DNA of 64,000 bases from Diplosphaera chodatii (lineage: Eukaryota > Chlorophyta > Trebouxiophyceae > Prasiolales > Stichococcaceae), in assembly GCA_032358165.1 (NCBI GenBank), contig JAALGY010000042.1:124001-188000 (forward strand). The letters are read 5' to 3'. The notes below the pieces were generated by a model. The model searched no databases. It saw nothing but the letters and a program-made list of their open reading frames with translations, and was not told the DNA's origin. The position numbers were made by a program, and so were the translations under genes. Below are positions 23,652-37,371 of this stretch, piece after piece (within the stretch, counting starts at the first letter, position 1; the number at the start of each line of letters is the position of its first letter).

Positions 23652-26600
23652 TCAAGGCAGCACCACCGCCAGGCGCTGGTTAGCAATGTTGTTCTTCGTT
23701 CTGCTGTTCGCCGTGGTGCCAGCACCTGCCCAGGCTGTGGCCCCTGGGTACAAGCGCTCCGCTGTGCCCACTTCCTGAGCCGCGTCACCGTACCCTGCAC
23801 ATACAGAAGGCGCGCACCGCATCGCACTTCGTTCCTCGGTTTGCTGGATCACGACGTCCGACGTTGCCACAAGGACCAACCATGCAGCATCTGTGCGCTA
23901 TGGTGTAAAGCTCCCACGCCAGCAATTAACATGGGCTGAGCATGAGCCCACCGCCAATGACGAGGCAGGATCCATCTGCACAGGTGAAAGGGTGCAGGCG
24001 TCAGTTCATACAGGTAGACCAGCAGCACCAACTGTGTAGATCATCGCGAGGCGAGGCTGGGGAACTGCCTTGCAGCCAGAGGTGCCCAAGAACCTAGCTT
24101 CCACATGTGGCGCTCATGGATAGTCGCAGCTGTGATGGGGTTTGACTTGCCTGGTAACGACAGTGCCGAGTGTTGCCAGCACGCCTGCGTGACACAGGCA
24201 AACTGGGTTGCTGCTAGTCCGTCCAGGACAGTGGCCATGCAATGCTAGCAGATGCAGCTGCAGGGCATCCTGTGCATTATGACTGTGCAGTCGTGTTCCC
24301 GCGCAAGATGTTAACAAGGAGCAACATTACGCCTTTGCTGGTCGGACTGACCGTCATCAAAGGTGGATTCGTGGCGTTCCAGCTGAGTGTCTGCTCGTCC
24401 AACACCTGCAAACGTGTTGCAGGAGACAACGGGTGAATGCAGCTAGCTCTGTATGTAGCATCTCCGAAGCGCCATGGAGATGACTCCAGAACAGGCATGC
24501 ACATGCTCCTGCTGTCCGCGAGACAGGTCAAGCTCGCGGGCAGAGCATGGTGGAGTTGGCGCCTGTGGCTGCCAGAGAACCTGCCTGGACAGCCGCCAAT
24601 GCGGTACTACTGTCTGGCGGGTGACCCCCAAGCAGGTATGCTGTTGCGTCATTGTTGCAGCTGGCGAGCGTGATGAATTCTGCGGGCACCTGCACCGACA
24701 AGTAGAGAGCGAACGCTTTCCCACGCTAGCACGTTGGGACGCATGAGCAAGGCGTCATGCAGATGACTGACCGGTTGGCACACGTGGAACGTCAATTGTC
24801 ATTTCACACCAACCTCGGGCGGCACTTCTGTCCAGACTGTGGCCCCAACCTTGAACACGAACACTTGAGTGTCCGCATCGCTGATCGTCATCGTGGTTGC
24901 TACCAGGGTTCCACTGGTGAGTACAACCTACGAGCAGAAGCAATTCTTCACTTCCAGCATTCATGTCCGCTGACCAACCAGCCAGCAACTGTGCGTGCCA
25001 GAGCACGAGAGCAGCAATCAAACTTTGCACAGCCTGCAAATCATTAGCAGCTGTGTCCATAACGCAGACCTCATCTGCGCACCATTTGGAACCCAAAACC
25101 AGGGGCGGTATAGGTGATGGGCAGACTCGGAAAGGGATCGTATTGCTGGGTTGTTGGGTTGAACAGCTCGCAGCTGGCGGTGACGCCAGTTGATGCCGGA
25201 TCATCATTGAGCCCGCTGCAGTGCAGTGGCTGTCCCTGCACAAGCTCAGACCCCATGTCTGTAATGTCACACACCAGGAAACCTTTGGAGGTGGGTCGAA
25301 GTGAAGCCGTGCTTTGTGACCTCAAACGGTGCTGGGAGTAGTCAAAATAGAGCAGGTCAGGCTGCTGTTTCTGGATGGCACCTGGTATAGGACGCTGCCA
25401 TGGTTGATGCGCTTGGTGGTCATAGATGGTGCGGCTGCCCAGGTGTTGGTCGTGGCGCTGTACACCTGCAGGGCGGCCCGCTACAGCTGCTCATCATATA
25501 GTGGTCAACAGTGGCAGCGTCGGGCAGGGCGCACCAACCACACCGCACTCTTAGCAACAGGTGTTGCTGCGGTGCAAGGCACCCCACCTCGCATGTGTCC
25601 TCATAGTCAGTATCGCTGACTCCTCCGCACGCAAGCGCAGAGTCGTCGCCTGCATCGTGTGAGCTGGAATGTCTGGCGAAAGGTAGTGCACATCGTGGGG
25701 TTAGCATCCCCTCCCTTCCACTGACTGCCAGCTGCAGCTGATGCGGCATCTCGGCTGCTGTGAGCGCGCAGCAGCACAGCCATGCACATGCACAGTCAGT
25801 ACACAAGCCTGAGCATGCAGGCATCTGCCAATGCAGGCAACAGACACAGGGGTGCAGCCACCTGGAAGCGCCAGCAGCGTCAGGCCCGCGCGGTTGTGAG
25901 CCGCTGTGAACGACCCTGCGGGGCAACCGGCAATGCTCAAGGGCTATTCTGGCAGTGCTTTCTGTAGTACTCGGTACATATGCCACAGCACGCATGGACC
26001 TGATTGGCATATGGTTGACATGCAATGGCGCTGGGGGGCCCGCGCTTGAGGCAGGATGCCATCTGGCCATGTCCAGGCTCTGTAAGGTTTTCCACCATAC
26101 ACAGCCAGCATGCTGGGCTCAGGCAACCGCACCTGTTGTGCTCCAGGTGCCTGTGCGAGGATCGAAGACCTGCAGTGACACCAGAAGCGGCAGAGCTTTG
26201 GCATTCTATATACGTCTGCAGTCTCTGCCTGTGTGCAATGCAGTGCCTCATAGCATCGAGCAGACTTCCTGATGGCCGTCACAACGACACAGGAGCAGTG
26301 ACGCGCCTCCGAGGTGTTGTAGAACGTGCTGTCGGCATCCAGGCCCCCAGCCCACAGCACCAGTGAGCTGTCCAGCTTGGCCTGGTGGCAGCACGACCGC
26401 CAAACGTGCTGATGCGCTCAACATCAGCAAACATATACAGGCAGCAACAGTGGTCTGCCATGCAACCGCTTGCATGGATGACACAGAGCCCAGACTCTGT
26501 GCCGCTGAGCAAAGCCCCCATGCAAATCCCGTCAGTGGAAGTAGCTGCATGGCCGCTTTGTGCAGGCCAGGTGATGCTGCAGACGGATGAATTGTGATTG

Positions 26601-29600
26601 CAGTTGCAAACAGCTCTTAAATCCTCAAGCCTGCACTGACCAGGGCTGCAAGACGACGGTAGCCGGGCGGCTGTGGTATGGTGCCGTCCCATGCGCCGGG
26701 ATCCGTCAAGCGCTGCAGCTCGGCATGCGGTGGATCGGTGTTGTCATTGCCGCCTGCAATCACCCGCACAGTGACAGGGCATGTATGCTGGTTTATAAAA
26801 AGACCCAGAAAGGATGTACAGGCACAGGGCGTATGCTCCCAAAGGTGCATGTGGCTGCCATCACAACACGCGTCATGCTTGTTGTGCAGCAGCTTTGCGG
26901 TTGCCGATTGTCCAGTGGCCAGCTCATACCCTGCCCAACTTTTTTGGGGATCACGGATGGCCCACCAGCTGTCTGGAAACACGACATGCGTCACTTCGTG
27001 TGATTGGCACAAAGCCTCACCCACGACCAGGACGCCGCTGATGCCCGCCGCCGGTGGTGGCTGCGGAGGTGGCGAGGGGGCCGGGCTGGGTGGAGGCGCA
27101 GGAGGCGGGCTTGGTGGAGGCTGCGGTGGCGGGCTGGGTGGAGGTGCAGGAGGTGGGCTTGGCGGAGGCTGCGGTGGCGGGCTGGGTGGAGGTGCAGGAG
27201 GTGGGCTTGGCGGAGGCTGCGGTGGCGGGCTGGGTGGAGGTGCAGGAGGTGGGCTTGGCGGAGGCTGCGGTGGCGGGCTGGGTGGAGGCCGCGGTGGCGG
27301 GCTGGGAGGAGGCTGCGGCGGCGGGCTAGGTGGGGGTTCAGGAGGTGGGCTCAGCGGGGGTGAAGGGGGTGGGCTCGGTGGAGGCTGCGGCGGGGGGCTG
27401 GGCGGAGGCTGGGGTGGTGGTGCAGGCGGTGGCTGGGGCGGTGGGCTGGGTGGCGGCTGGGGCGGAGGGCTGGGTGGAGGCTGGGGCGGCGGGCTTGGTG
27501 GCGGCTGCGGAGGAAGGGATGGCGGCGGCTGCGGTGGTGGGGATGGCGGCGGCTGCGGTGGTGGTGAGGGCGGCGGCTGCGGTGGTGGTGAGGGCGGCGG
27601 CGCTGGCGGCGGCGCTGGCGGTGGCGAGGGCGGTGGCGAGGGCGCCGGGTCTGATGGTGGTGATGGAGGTGGAGCTGGTGGTGATGAGGGCGGCGGCTGC
27701 AGCGGAGGGGATGGTGGCGGCTGCGGTGGTGGTGAGGGCGGTGGCGCTGGTGGCGGTGATGGTGGCGGCTGCGGTGGTGGTGAGGGTGGTGGCTGCAATG
27801 CTGGGGAGGGCGGCGGCGATAGTGGCGACGAGGGGGGCGGCGCGGAGGGTGGCAATGATGTCGGATTCGACGGCGGCTGGACTGGCAATGGCAAGGGGGT
27901 CGAAGCGGGCGGCGGCTGCGCAGGCTGTGAGGAGGGCTGGGCCGGGGCTGGCGATGGCAGCGGCTGTGGCGGTGGTGACGGCGGCGGGCTCGACGGCAGC
28001 TGCGGCGGATGTGGCGGCGGCGGCGAGGGGGCCCGCCGTGGTGGCGGGGGAGGTGGCAGCAACAGGGGCGGCGCGCCTGCAGTGGCAGCGGCAGGAATCA
28101 TCACTCTCGTCAGCATTCGCATGCTACGCTTCACCTTGAGCTGGGCAGTCCGCTGCTGTCGTGGCACAGATAGAGCAATGCGATTTGCCAGGCCCTGTGG
28201 CACGACCTGGAGCTGCCGCTGCCACCTTGCTGCAGAAGTGCAGCAACAGTGCGCCAGCAAGGGCTTCCTGCGTCGTCGCATTTCGCCGTGCAAAGGAGGA
28301 TCTGCCTGGCCGCCGCACTCACTGCAGGTGGTGCGCGCGGCGTTGACTGTGAAGCCCCGCTGACACACGCTGCATCGGCTCTGGCCCGCCTTGGCGGAGA
28401 AGCGCTGGCCGCCGCGTCCGTCGGCCCCCGTGCACCGCCCGCAGCCGAAGTCCCCGCTGCCCGCCTTTGCGGTGCCTGCACAGTGGGGTGGCTGTGCATG
28501 TGCGACATCAGCAGGGCAGCCTGACGGCGCTGCAGTGTGAGCTGACTGGCTATGTGGCTCAGGGTCTTCCCATCTGCCTCAGCAAACATGTCGATGGAGG
28601 GCTGGCGGCGGCATGTGCGCACTGGGTCACCTGGCGGGCACTTCACGGGCCTGCCCTGGCGGTCGGGCTGCACGCCGGGGCCGTAGCTGACGCACGCCGT
28701 GCGCGCGGCGTTCACGCGCCTGCCGGCGGGGCAGCTCCTGCAGGTGCGCTGCCGCGGGCTGGGCTGGTAGGTCCGGCCGCTGCACTTGGCGCACTTCGTG
28801 TTGCCTGCGCCGGCTTTGACGCTGCCTGGCGGGCAGGGCTCAGCCCTGCCGGACCTGTCCAGCTGATACCCGGGCGCAGCCACTGCAGCGAGCACAGCGG
28901 GAAGATAGGGCCATGAGCCTTGATGTCACTATCCACAGGCGCAGCAACGTATTGCACAGGCTTGCCGCGGGCATCTGAATTGGGTGAGCCTCGGCAGGCA
29001 TGGACCTCTAGTCATTGGAGTGAAAAAAGCCGGCCATGGGCGCACCAACTTGGCAGCGCTGAGTGGCGTATGCCGCTGGGTCTCGGACGGCCGTGCAGCA
29101 GGATGCCTTAGCACTGACCTTTCTGATGGTGGAGTACGTGCACCACAAGCACTGCGGCCCGTGCACCTGCAAGTGGGCAGCAGTGCGTTGGTGGATCATT
29201 GCATCTGCCCCCTGCGCTGGTGTACCGCACATGTGGGGGTGCACCTGTGAACAGCAGCACTCATATGGGAGCCAAACATGCTGAGCATGTGAGAGAGACT
29301 CAAGGTACCACCTTGATGCAGTTGGCCATGTAGCGATCCAGCTCGCTGCATCGTGGACGGCCCGCAGCAGACTGTGCGGCGCAGCGCTTCAGGACCGCAG
29401 CTACCTGCGGCACAGCAACACTGCTATCGGAACCTGAAGATGTTTGAGATATGATGCTCTGTACTGTGCTACCACTTGCATGGCCGCCCATGTTCATCAG
29501 GAATCCTGCAAGCATGCTATGCGGCAGCAGCTGAGTTGCAACTCATCCAGCACAGCAAGCTGTCTGTAGTCAGAAGGATGACTTCATATCATCTTTAAGA

Positions 29601-29906
29601 TCTGGTTCGACCTCTGCGAGGCCTCTTGAGAGGAGCTGCAGGGTGTTTGGCGGTCTGAGCCAAGCAATGATTACGCACGACAACACAGGTAACTTCAAAA
29701 TCCCAGGTGGGACCGGGCACCTGCGGATCGTTTCGACCGCCAAAGATCATCAGATGACGCCCTTCACGCTCCTGCAAGTCCCAGAGCCCCGCTGATGTCC
29801 GGCTGCTAAGGTCTTTCGGAGCAACAGCACCTATGTCTCCTACAACAGCCAGCAGCAACGCCAGCAGTAGCAGCCATGCCGCTGAGCAGCACGCTGGGCG
29901 CCTCAT
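23652..29906 (-). CDS. Secreted Cys-rich - long Pro-rich - Kelch propeller protein (copy C)
   Basis: Predicted extracellular matrix or surface protein of 978 residues. Exons (minus): 29906-29721, 29404-29312, 29166-29046, 28882-28631, 28475-28323, 28076-27021, 26753-26641, 26381-26283, 26169-26133, 25915-25862, 25649-25588, 25465-25382, 25235-25083, 24927-24814, 24689-24585, 24405-24352, 24184-24151, 23975-23952, 23794-23652. Signal peptide about 1-27; GGRNDPQ 56-62; Cys-rich module to 133; ephrin-receptor-like Cys repeats to 268; a PPPSPPPQ rod of about 350 residues in one exon; then Kelch blades with GGNDNTD, VLWAGG, VFDPRTGTW, LACGG, VYSATTNTW, YLLGG, DGSCLVIGG and ERLYPGATAW. Introns after 24585 and 24151 begin with GC (conserved in copies A and B). 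The propeller recalls the galactose oxidase/Kelch fold, but no copper ligands are claimed. Exons 2-5 equal those of the Hint gene in length. Confidence 0.85.
27105..27300 (-). repeat. 48-bp minisatellite in the Pro-rich exon of Kelch copy C
   Basis: About four near-identical 48-base units (starting near 27111, 27157, 27205 and 27253) encode QPPPSPPPAPPPSPPP-type 16-residue repeats on the minus strand. The rest of exon 6 is a looser form of the same repeat. This expansion explains why copy C has a far longer rod than copies A and B. Confidence 0.8.
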
Positions 29907-30681
29907 GACGCAGACGTACTGACAAGCGTGCGTCTAGAAAGCCGATCTGACGAGCAGGTTCCTGTGGTATGGTTGTTTACCTTGTTGCCAGCTAGCACCA
30001 GTGTTACTAACCGAGCGAAAGGGGTTTAGTCAGCTGGTGATGTGCTACCAGTCACCTGCGCGTGCTTCAGAACCATCATCTGCGCGCGCTTCAGAAACAC
30101 CATCTCCGAGCTCCTGATGAGGTAACCTGCACGTCACTACTTTACGGTGGTCCTCGACGTCTCATACATGGTACACATATGTATCAACACTGACATCGCA
30201 ACAGCACGCATTTGCTGACGGCAGGTCTTGTGCAGAAATCACAGGTACATGAAATTCTGCTTTGCAACCCCAAGGTGAGTGTTTTTGACCGTGAACTCCG
30301 CGAGCTCAACCAATCATGTTGCAACTGCATACCCGCCGGTGATCGAGCCAGACTGAAAGCCCCAGCAGCACTGCCATGCACGCCATTGCGCTCACCACTA
30401 CAATGCACATGCAAGTATCCGCATTGATTGATGAGGAGCGACGGTCCACATAGCACGTGCAGGCACGGTCAAACACGAAGCCATTACATCTGCATGACCA
30501 ATGCACATCAACAAAACCAGTACTAGGGTCACAGCCGTAGCATGCATACATTTTGCTTGTGCAGCGCCAAACTTTGGAAAACTTTGAAAGTAACATGTCG
30601 TCCTGATGCAACAGTTTCTCATTGCAGTCGATCATTCGCATGTATGAAAGTACATGGCGGTACCAATCGTACATGCCTGCA
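29907..30681. other. Intergenic region between Kelch copies B and C
   Basis: Contains the 3' UTR of copy B and the promoter of copy C, both on the minus strand. A TGTAA (minus) lies at 30488-30484. An ACATATGT palindrome near 30174 also occurs near 31017 within copy B. No coding sequence seen. Confidence 0.45.
30484..30488 (-). terminator. Candidate TGTAA polyadenylation signal (Kelch copy B)
   Basis: TGTAA on the minus strand lies about 195 bases after the TAA stop of Kelch copy B, within the usual range for green algal 3' UTRs. Confidence 0.5.
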
Positions 30682-33600
30682 TTACTGTTGCTGAAGCACC
30701 ACCGCGAGGCGCTGGTTGGCAACTTGCAACCTGCTCCTATTGTTATTCATGGTGCCGTCAGGTACCCAGGCTGCTGCTCCCGGGTAGAGGCGCTCGGCAT
30801 TGTTCAATGGCACAAACCCAGCGCCAAACCCTGCACACGCAGCGCTCACTCACCGTGAGACTCTTTATGTTCCCAAGCAAGGTCAGTGGTCCTGGTGGCG
30901 CAATTGTTGTGCAACACCACCCATCAACAGCAACGTCAGCCATGACATGCCATTGACAAAGAGGAGCGCACCACCGAAAACGAGGCACGATCCATCTGCA
31001 GTGCAGAACGTGTACACATATGTATTTGAGTGTCGGGCTCGCATGCAGGTACCGACAGCCACAGTACATCGGGGTAATCACATGTGTCAAGGCAATGCCT
31101 TGTATGACATCATTCAAGCGCCGAGCATGCAGTCGGGAAGTAGATGACTGTGGGCTGCAGTCAGAGGACAACAACGTGCCTGGTAGCGACAGTGCCGAAT
31201 GCAGGTACCGGCCCTGCAGCGCACAACTTGGTGCCTTACTTTTGCTGCTTCTGGTGCTGCTCTTAAGTGCTGGGCGATGGCATGGTCTAAACATAATATG
31301 CCTTGGCAGCTTCAATGATGATACCACTATGCACATGCCATAGCCTGTGCGCTCACCGTCAGCAAGGGTGATTTCGTGGTGTTCCAGGCCATAGTGTCCT
31401 CGTCCAGCACCTGCATGTGTATGTGGACAGATGGCAACTATGGCATGCGGTCTGCCTGTCAGTATGTATCTGCAATGCGGCGGCGCGCCATGAAGTTGAG
31501 AAGGCAGCAACACATGCTCAAATTTTGGTGGCTTCATCCTTGCTTCCAATGGTCAACCGGCATCGGGCGTGTCGCTAGTGCTTCATGATACTGCAGCCAC
31601 GAGTGTCACCACTGCAGCCAAATGTGCTGTGGCTTGCCTGAACAGTCGTCAAAGCTGTAGCCTCGGTTAGCCGGCCCCCGATGAGGTATGCTGTTGCATC
31701 GTTGTTGCAGCTGGCAAGTGTGACGACGTCTGCCTGTACCTGCGCATGACACACCAAGACATCTTGCTTGTGTACAGTATGAGCTCGGTCAACTGCATGC
31801 GTCACAAGTCAGTTGTGAGACAGGCTCATATTCAAAAAAGGTGGGTTGGTTTGGTCGTTCCTCAGCCAGCTGGACAAACCTTGGGCGTTACAGGTGCCCA
31901 GACGTCAGCCCCTGCCTTCAGGACAAAAGTCGGAGTTGTTATGGTGTTTGTGTCCCTCACACCCGCTATCAGGGTGCCGCCTGTCAGTGCAACCTGCGTG
32001 GAGGATGCTCCAGCTACTGAGATCCTAGAAAACATTGTGCATATTTGATATACCACCACGTGCCCGTGCAACGACCCCTGCAGCCAAAAGCACGAGCGTG
32101 CAGACTCACAGCCAACTCTGCTTACCAACTGGAAGGAGATGGCTTGCACGTTGGGATCGGGAAGGTACGTGATGGGCAGGCTTGGAAATGGATCATATTG
32201 CAAAGTCGACTGATTGAATATTGCACAGCTGGCAGAGACATTGGTTGGACCAGCTTCAGCATTGTACCCGCTGCAGTGCAATGGTTGGCCCTGCAAAAAT
32301 GCAGGAGCGTGTCTGCAGTGCTATAAAGGGAGGTCGTAGGGTGCAGCCACTCTGTCATCTGAGGCAAGCAGTCTACTGACAAGGTTGCCACCGTTGGCAC
32401 GGCTGCTGGCGCTGTCTCTCATTGGTGGCATGTGTTTCACCTGGTACATAACGCTGCCATGGTAGGCGCGCTTCGTGGTCATTGGCGGTGCTGCCGTCCA
32501 TTTGTTGGACTTGGAGCTGTACACCTGCACTACCAGCATTCCTGAGCTCAAGCAAAAATGTCCGGACCCTTGCTTACTAGCACTCCCCCACACAGTGGCG
32601 CAGTGCAAAGGTTGGCTTGTCAACGGCGGCCCTACCTCGCATGTGTCCAAGTACTCCCCTGTGTCGGTCACCCCTCCACAGGCCAGCGCCGAGTCGCCGT
32701 CTGTGTTGCACAAGTCATGAACGGTATCAGTATTGCTGAAGCAGACATGAAAGTGCCACCCACCCATGGATGACAAGTGGACTGCAAAAGACCAGCCTGC
32801 CCATTGCATGCGTGCACCATAACAAGCAAGGACATCACGGCAATGCAGCTGGCTCCTCAGGGTGCAAACTGCTTGCTTTGGTGCATCTACCGTGCGACAC
32901 TCATCCTTCATCACCTGGCAGCGCCAGCAATGTGAGGCCGGCGCGGCCAGACGCCGCCACAAATGGGCCTGCATGTCAAGCGGCAAGTGGGATAGCGGGG
33001 CAATACCACGCCTGGCAGGAGCGACTGATGCAGTGATTAGCCCAGGCAGGATCAGTGCACATGACCGGCCACACAGAGTTTTCACCGTCAGCAGCACGTG
33101 ACAAACCAGAACTCGGTTGATGCAATATGACTACAGCATCGATTTGCCACACCTGTTGTGTTCCACGTGCCGCTGTCAACGTCGAACACCTGCACTTGGC
33201 GTCAACATGGGTTGGGCTTGGCCACGTTGTGCAGTGCACTTGGCTTTGCAGTGCACAAGCAACGCTGCAATCTTGTGGATCATCTTGTGGGATGCGGACT
33301 TCTGGCTGTTGACACGAAGCATGTGCCATCATTGAGCTCATCTGTGGCTGCTCGAGGCATTTGCTACATCACGACCATCTTAAGGTCGATCCACAACAGG
33401 CCATGCGCGCCTCTGAGGATTTGTAGAATGTGGCGTTGGGTACTTTGTCATCCTGGCCACCGGCCCATAGCACCAGCCGCCCATTCCCCAGCTTGGCCTG
33501 TTGGTAAGAAAGATGCTCATGGCCCCTTTGCAAGAGACTGTTGGCTGTTGGCAGCTGGTACGAGCACAAACCACCATGTGTTACAGTGGAGGCGACACTT

Positions 33601-36290
33601 GTATGTAACACCTTTCATGTTGTCGTATCCTGAACATGATGATTTCCTGTTCACACCTCAACAGGGGTGCAGCGCTGCGGTGCTGGGAGGGCTGCAGACA
33701 TTCAGCCTCTGCAGCACCTAGAACCTTAATACTTGACGCACCAGGGCTGCATTGCGTCGGTAGGCGTGTGGCTGCGGGAGGAGGTCGCTCCACAGGCCAG
33801 GCTTGTTGGATTGTTGGAATTCGGCATATGGTTGTTGGGGGCTGTCCTCCAAATCGTTGGTGCCACCTGCAGCAAAGCACACGCTTTGCATGTGACCACA
33901 TGTCTTGCGCATGAGCCGAACAACATGTGTGCCCAGCTGTAAGTACGATGGCAGGGCGGCGCTTTGCAGCAGGAAAACCACCAGTTCATGCACGTGGATA
34001 TGGCGTTCATGTGTTGCTGCATCGAATCAACACACTGCAACAGACCGGCAGGCATGGCATGGCATGCCATACCCTGAGGATACACATCAGGCACACGGGG
34101 AGCTGACACTGGTTCAGGTGGGATCGCCCAGCAACCGGACCTTCACGTCATCACTGTCTGGAGTGCAAAGCAACCAATCTATGGAGTGCGGCTGGATGCA
34201 GCGCCACAGCTGATGCCCGGCTGTCCAATAGTGGTGCTGAGTGCATCACCCAACAGATAATTAGGTCACCCGCAACAACGTCTGACCACTTGAACACTGG
34301 CGAACTTGAGCAGGCCCAATGCCTCACCCACTGCAAGCACGGCCGTCAGAGGTTGCCGGGGCGGCGGCGGCGGCGGGGCAGGCGGCCCTGCAGTGAAAAC
34401 AACATCAAACAATGTTCTGTTGTTCGGCATGGCAATTGTCTTTCTGCTCGCGTTGCGGCTGGTGCTTCCAGCCAAAGCGTGTTGCTCAACAGCAATGGTC
34501 ACAAGCACACTGCCAAACCCTTAGCAACGCATCTGGCCGCAAAGTCAGGTGCACTACAGAGTGGCCGCCACACCGGCAGCTTGTGGTTGTGTCATCACAG
34601 CTCTCATGACAAACTCACGGCAGGCGGTTCGCGCGGCGTTGGCTGCGTAGCCGCGCGGGCAAAGGGCACACTGGGTCTGGCCCGCCCTGGCTGAAAAGCG
34701 CTGGTGGCCGTCTTTAGAAGACCCGGTGCACCGCCCGCAGCGGAAGTCCCCGCCGCCCGCCTTGGCGGTGCCTGTGCGGCAGGCAGGTGCCCTGCTCGAG
34801 CTCATGCAGCGCAGTGCCCAGGCAGCACAGCTGCATTCCCGCCGGGCAGGGCGCAGGCCGGCTTCTTTAATCAAAACCGCTTGGCAGCCGATGGAAGGGG
34901 GGAGTTCAAAAGGATGCCGCCGATTGTGACCTGCCGATAGCCTGCCATGCGCGCTGAGCGACGCACCTGGCGGGCACTTCTCGGGGGCGCCCAGGCGGCC
35001 GGGCTGCACGCCGGGCCCATAGCCGATGCACGCCGTGCGTGCGGCGTTCACACGCCTGCCGGCGGGGCAGGCCCTGCAGGTGCGCTGCCGCTGGCTGGGC
35101 TGGTAGGTGCAGCCGGTGCACTTGTTGCACTTTGCATTGCCTGCTTTGCCCTTGACGCTGCCTGACGGGCAGGGCTGCGCTGTGCTCGAACGGTCCAGCT
35201 GGTACCCCGGCCCAGCGACTGCATCAAAGCCGCCAATTCCATCACGATCAGCAGCCGCAGTGTCGCGAGCTTGAGTACACCAGCTGCGGATACAGGCTAG
35301 TGCACAAGGTTCTATGCACCTTTTTGCAGAAAGTCCTCAGATAGTGCCAAGGGCCTCAGCTTGGTAGAGCGCGCTGAGCGAAAGCATACCGACTTGGCAT
35401 TGCTGGACGGCGTATGCTGCGCTGTCCCGGACGGCTGTGCAGCAGGAGTCCTTGGCTCTGACCTTCCTGACAGTAGAGAAGGTGCACCGCAGGCACTGAG
35501 GCCCGTGAACCTGGCACAACAGGACGATTTCGACCTTACACGCGGTGTGCACTGGCATCTGTCACATACCAGTGTGGAGCATGATGGCACATGCAGCTGC
35601 AGTGCTGCACAAGCGCGCCGCAGCTGATCGGCAGCAGCTTGTAATGCCTTGTAGTGGCTGCGACATACATTCAGAGACCTTCCTGCCCACCTTGATGCAG
35701 TTGGCCATGTATCGTTCCAGCTCGCTGCACCTGGGCCGCCCCGCGGTAGACTGCGCTGCGCAGCGCTTCAGGATCGCTGCCACCTGCAGGCGCAGCACAC
35801 CGCGAGGCGGTCTTACAACCTGGTTTGCATGCTGTGTCAACATTGTGTATCCATCACGTTGCGGCCCACACAGACGGCGACCTGCCCGCAATGCAAGTGT
35901 TCCGGAGGCAGTGTTCCGTACTACTGCGGCAAATATCAGCTTGTACACAGCCACACGGTCTGCCTGATCTCCCACGGCAAGACGGTTCATGCCACTTTGC
36001 TTTCACACTCCTCATGCCTGGTTGATGTGCAAAATTATGATAGTCGGACGTGCACATCGATTACGAAAGACAGCCCATCACACCATTCGTCAGCCATGGC
36101 ACCGCACCTGTGGATCTCCGCGCCCGCCCACCACTAGAAGCTGGCGTGTACTTGGACCTGGCCAGTCCGACAAGCCTGCTGACAGGCTGCTATGCTCTCT
36201 CGTAGCACTGACAGCCATCCCTCCAGTCATGGCTGGCAGTAGTGCCAGTAGGAGCAGCGAGGCAGGTGATGCGCGTATATATGTTTTCAT
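30682..36290 (-). CDS. Secreted Cys-rich - Kelch propeller protein (copy B)
   Basis: Paralogue of about 650 residues. Exons (minus): 36290-36108, 35783-35691, 35510-35390, 35218-34967, 34771-34619, 34387-34328, 33866-33742, 33497 to about 33400, 33189-33153, 32968-32915, 32700-32636, 32524-32441, 32290-32126, 31993-31880, 31739-31638, 31410-31357, 31213-31180, 30995-30972, 30830-30682. Signal peptide about 1-26, then GGRGDPQ, the Cys-rich module, and two ephrin-receptor-like Cys repeats (to 267). The Pro-rich linker is short (PPAPPPPPPR core), and the Kelch propeller runs from about 288 to the end, with VLWAGG, LACGG, VYSSKSNKW, YLIGG, DGSCLVFGG and ERLYPGAAAW. The donor of exon 8 is unclear: no in-phase GT follows the SSEAR motif, whereas copies A and C have one. 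Introns after 31638 and 31180 start with GC. The gene may still be functional because every other exon is open and in phase. Confidence 0.78.
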
Positions 36291-37371
36291 TCTGTGAGAC
36301 GTACTACCCAGCAGGCGTCCGGGAAGCCGATGTACAATTGAACTTTCGATGTTGTGAGTCGATCTTGCCAGCTGAGCTGGCCCAGCTGGTACAGAGATTA
36401 AAGGGGGTTTGTTCAGCTGTGTGATGCAATAGCAGAGGCCCGTTGCACGCAGAAGCACACGCTGTGAGCCATACAGATGCACTGCACAACAATTCTGCAA
36501 CGTGGCAACCACCGTTCATATCTGCCTTGGCTGATATGTGCCAGCCTGCTGTTTGCCTCCCTTGATTGTATGCATGGACAACGAACCATCCTGCATGACA
36601 GTGGCACTTCACCATACGAGCTACTGCGGCACCTGCTGCGGAGGCTACGCTAGAGCTTGCACGATCTCGTGTACGTCATCACTGCAGACTATCATATCAA
36701 TGACAATGAAAACGATAATGACCCAGCAACAGCGGTACAGCATTGGCGGCATCGCAGGTCGTCAGCTCATCAACAACCCACAGAGGTCTATCTGCTCGTG
36801 TACAGCCAGTGCTATGTGGTTGCCAACATCCGGCAAGGCGCTAACTCACTGCTGCACTGCTCTATCTGGAGCACTGTGAATGGCAGGAGCAATCTGGATG
36901 TCTGGCGTGGTCTAGCATGGTGCCAGGCTCCCTCAATGTAATGTATGCGTCTCGATGCCAGCAGCGAGGCAAAAAAGCATGCGCCCGCCACAGTGATGAA
37001 GCCCCCGCACCTGCGTATCACATCGCCTCCCCCACCATCAATTGCGGCGGGTTCAGTGGACTGGCCAAGCAGCTAGCCCACACATGCTTGCTACCACGCA
37101 CGTCGACAGCGGAGGCAGACGAGTCATGTACAAGTTCCCATGATGGGCACCTTGCTTCACTGTGAAAATAAAAGAAGGCAGACGGGTCATCTTAGCACCA
37201 TGCATGCTGCCTGCTACTTCGCTCTGTGTCGACCGAGTACTTGGGTAGCATGCGAGTAGATGGAGTGCTGCAGATCATGCATGCTGGCAGGATGCCCTGG
37301 TAGCGCATCTAGGATGAAGAACAAAACCTGGTATCGCATCTCACTCACCTTTCTGCCTCAAGGTCTAGGAT
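36291..37371. other. Intergenic region between Kelch copies A and B
   Basis: About 1.1 kb with the 3' UTR of copy A and the promoter of copy B. I see no coding sequence, RNA gene or clear terminator signal in it. Confidence 0.4.

Noticed and set aside
26678..28363. 561-residue Gly-rich open frame on the plus strand
   Set aside because: It is the antisense of the PPPSPPP exon of Kelch copy C. The minus strand has a complete phase-consistent gene; the Gly runs arise from CCN repeats read backwards.
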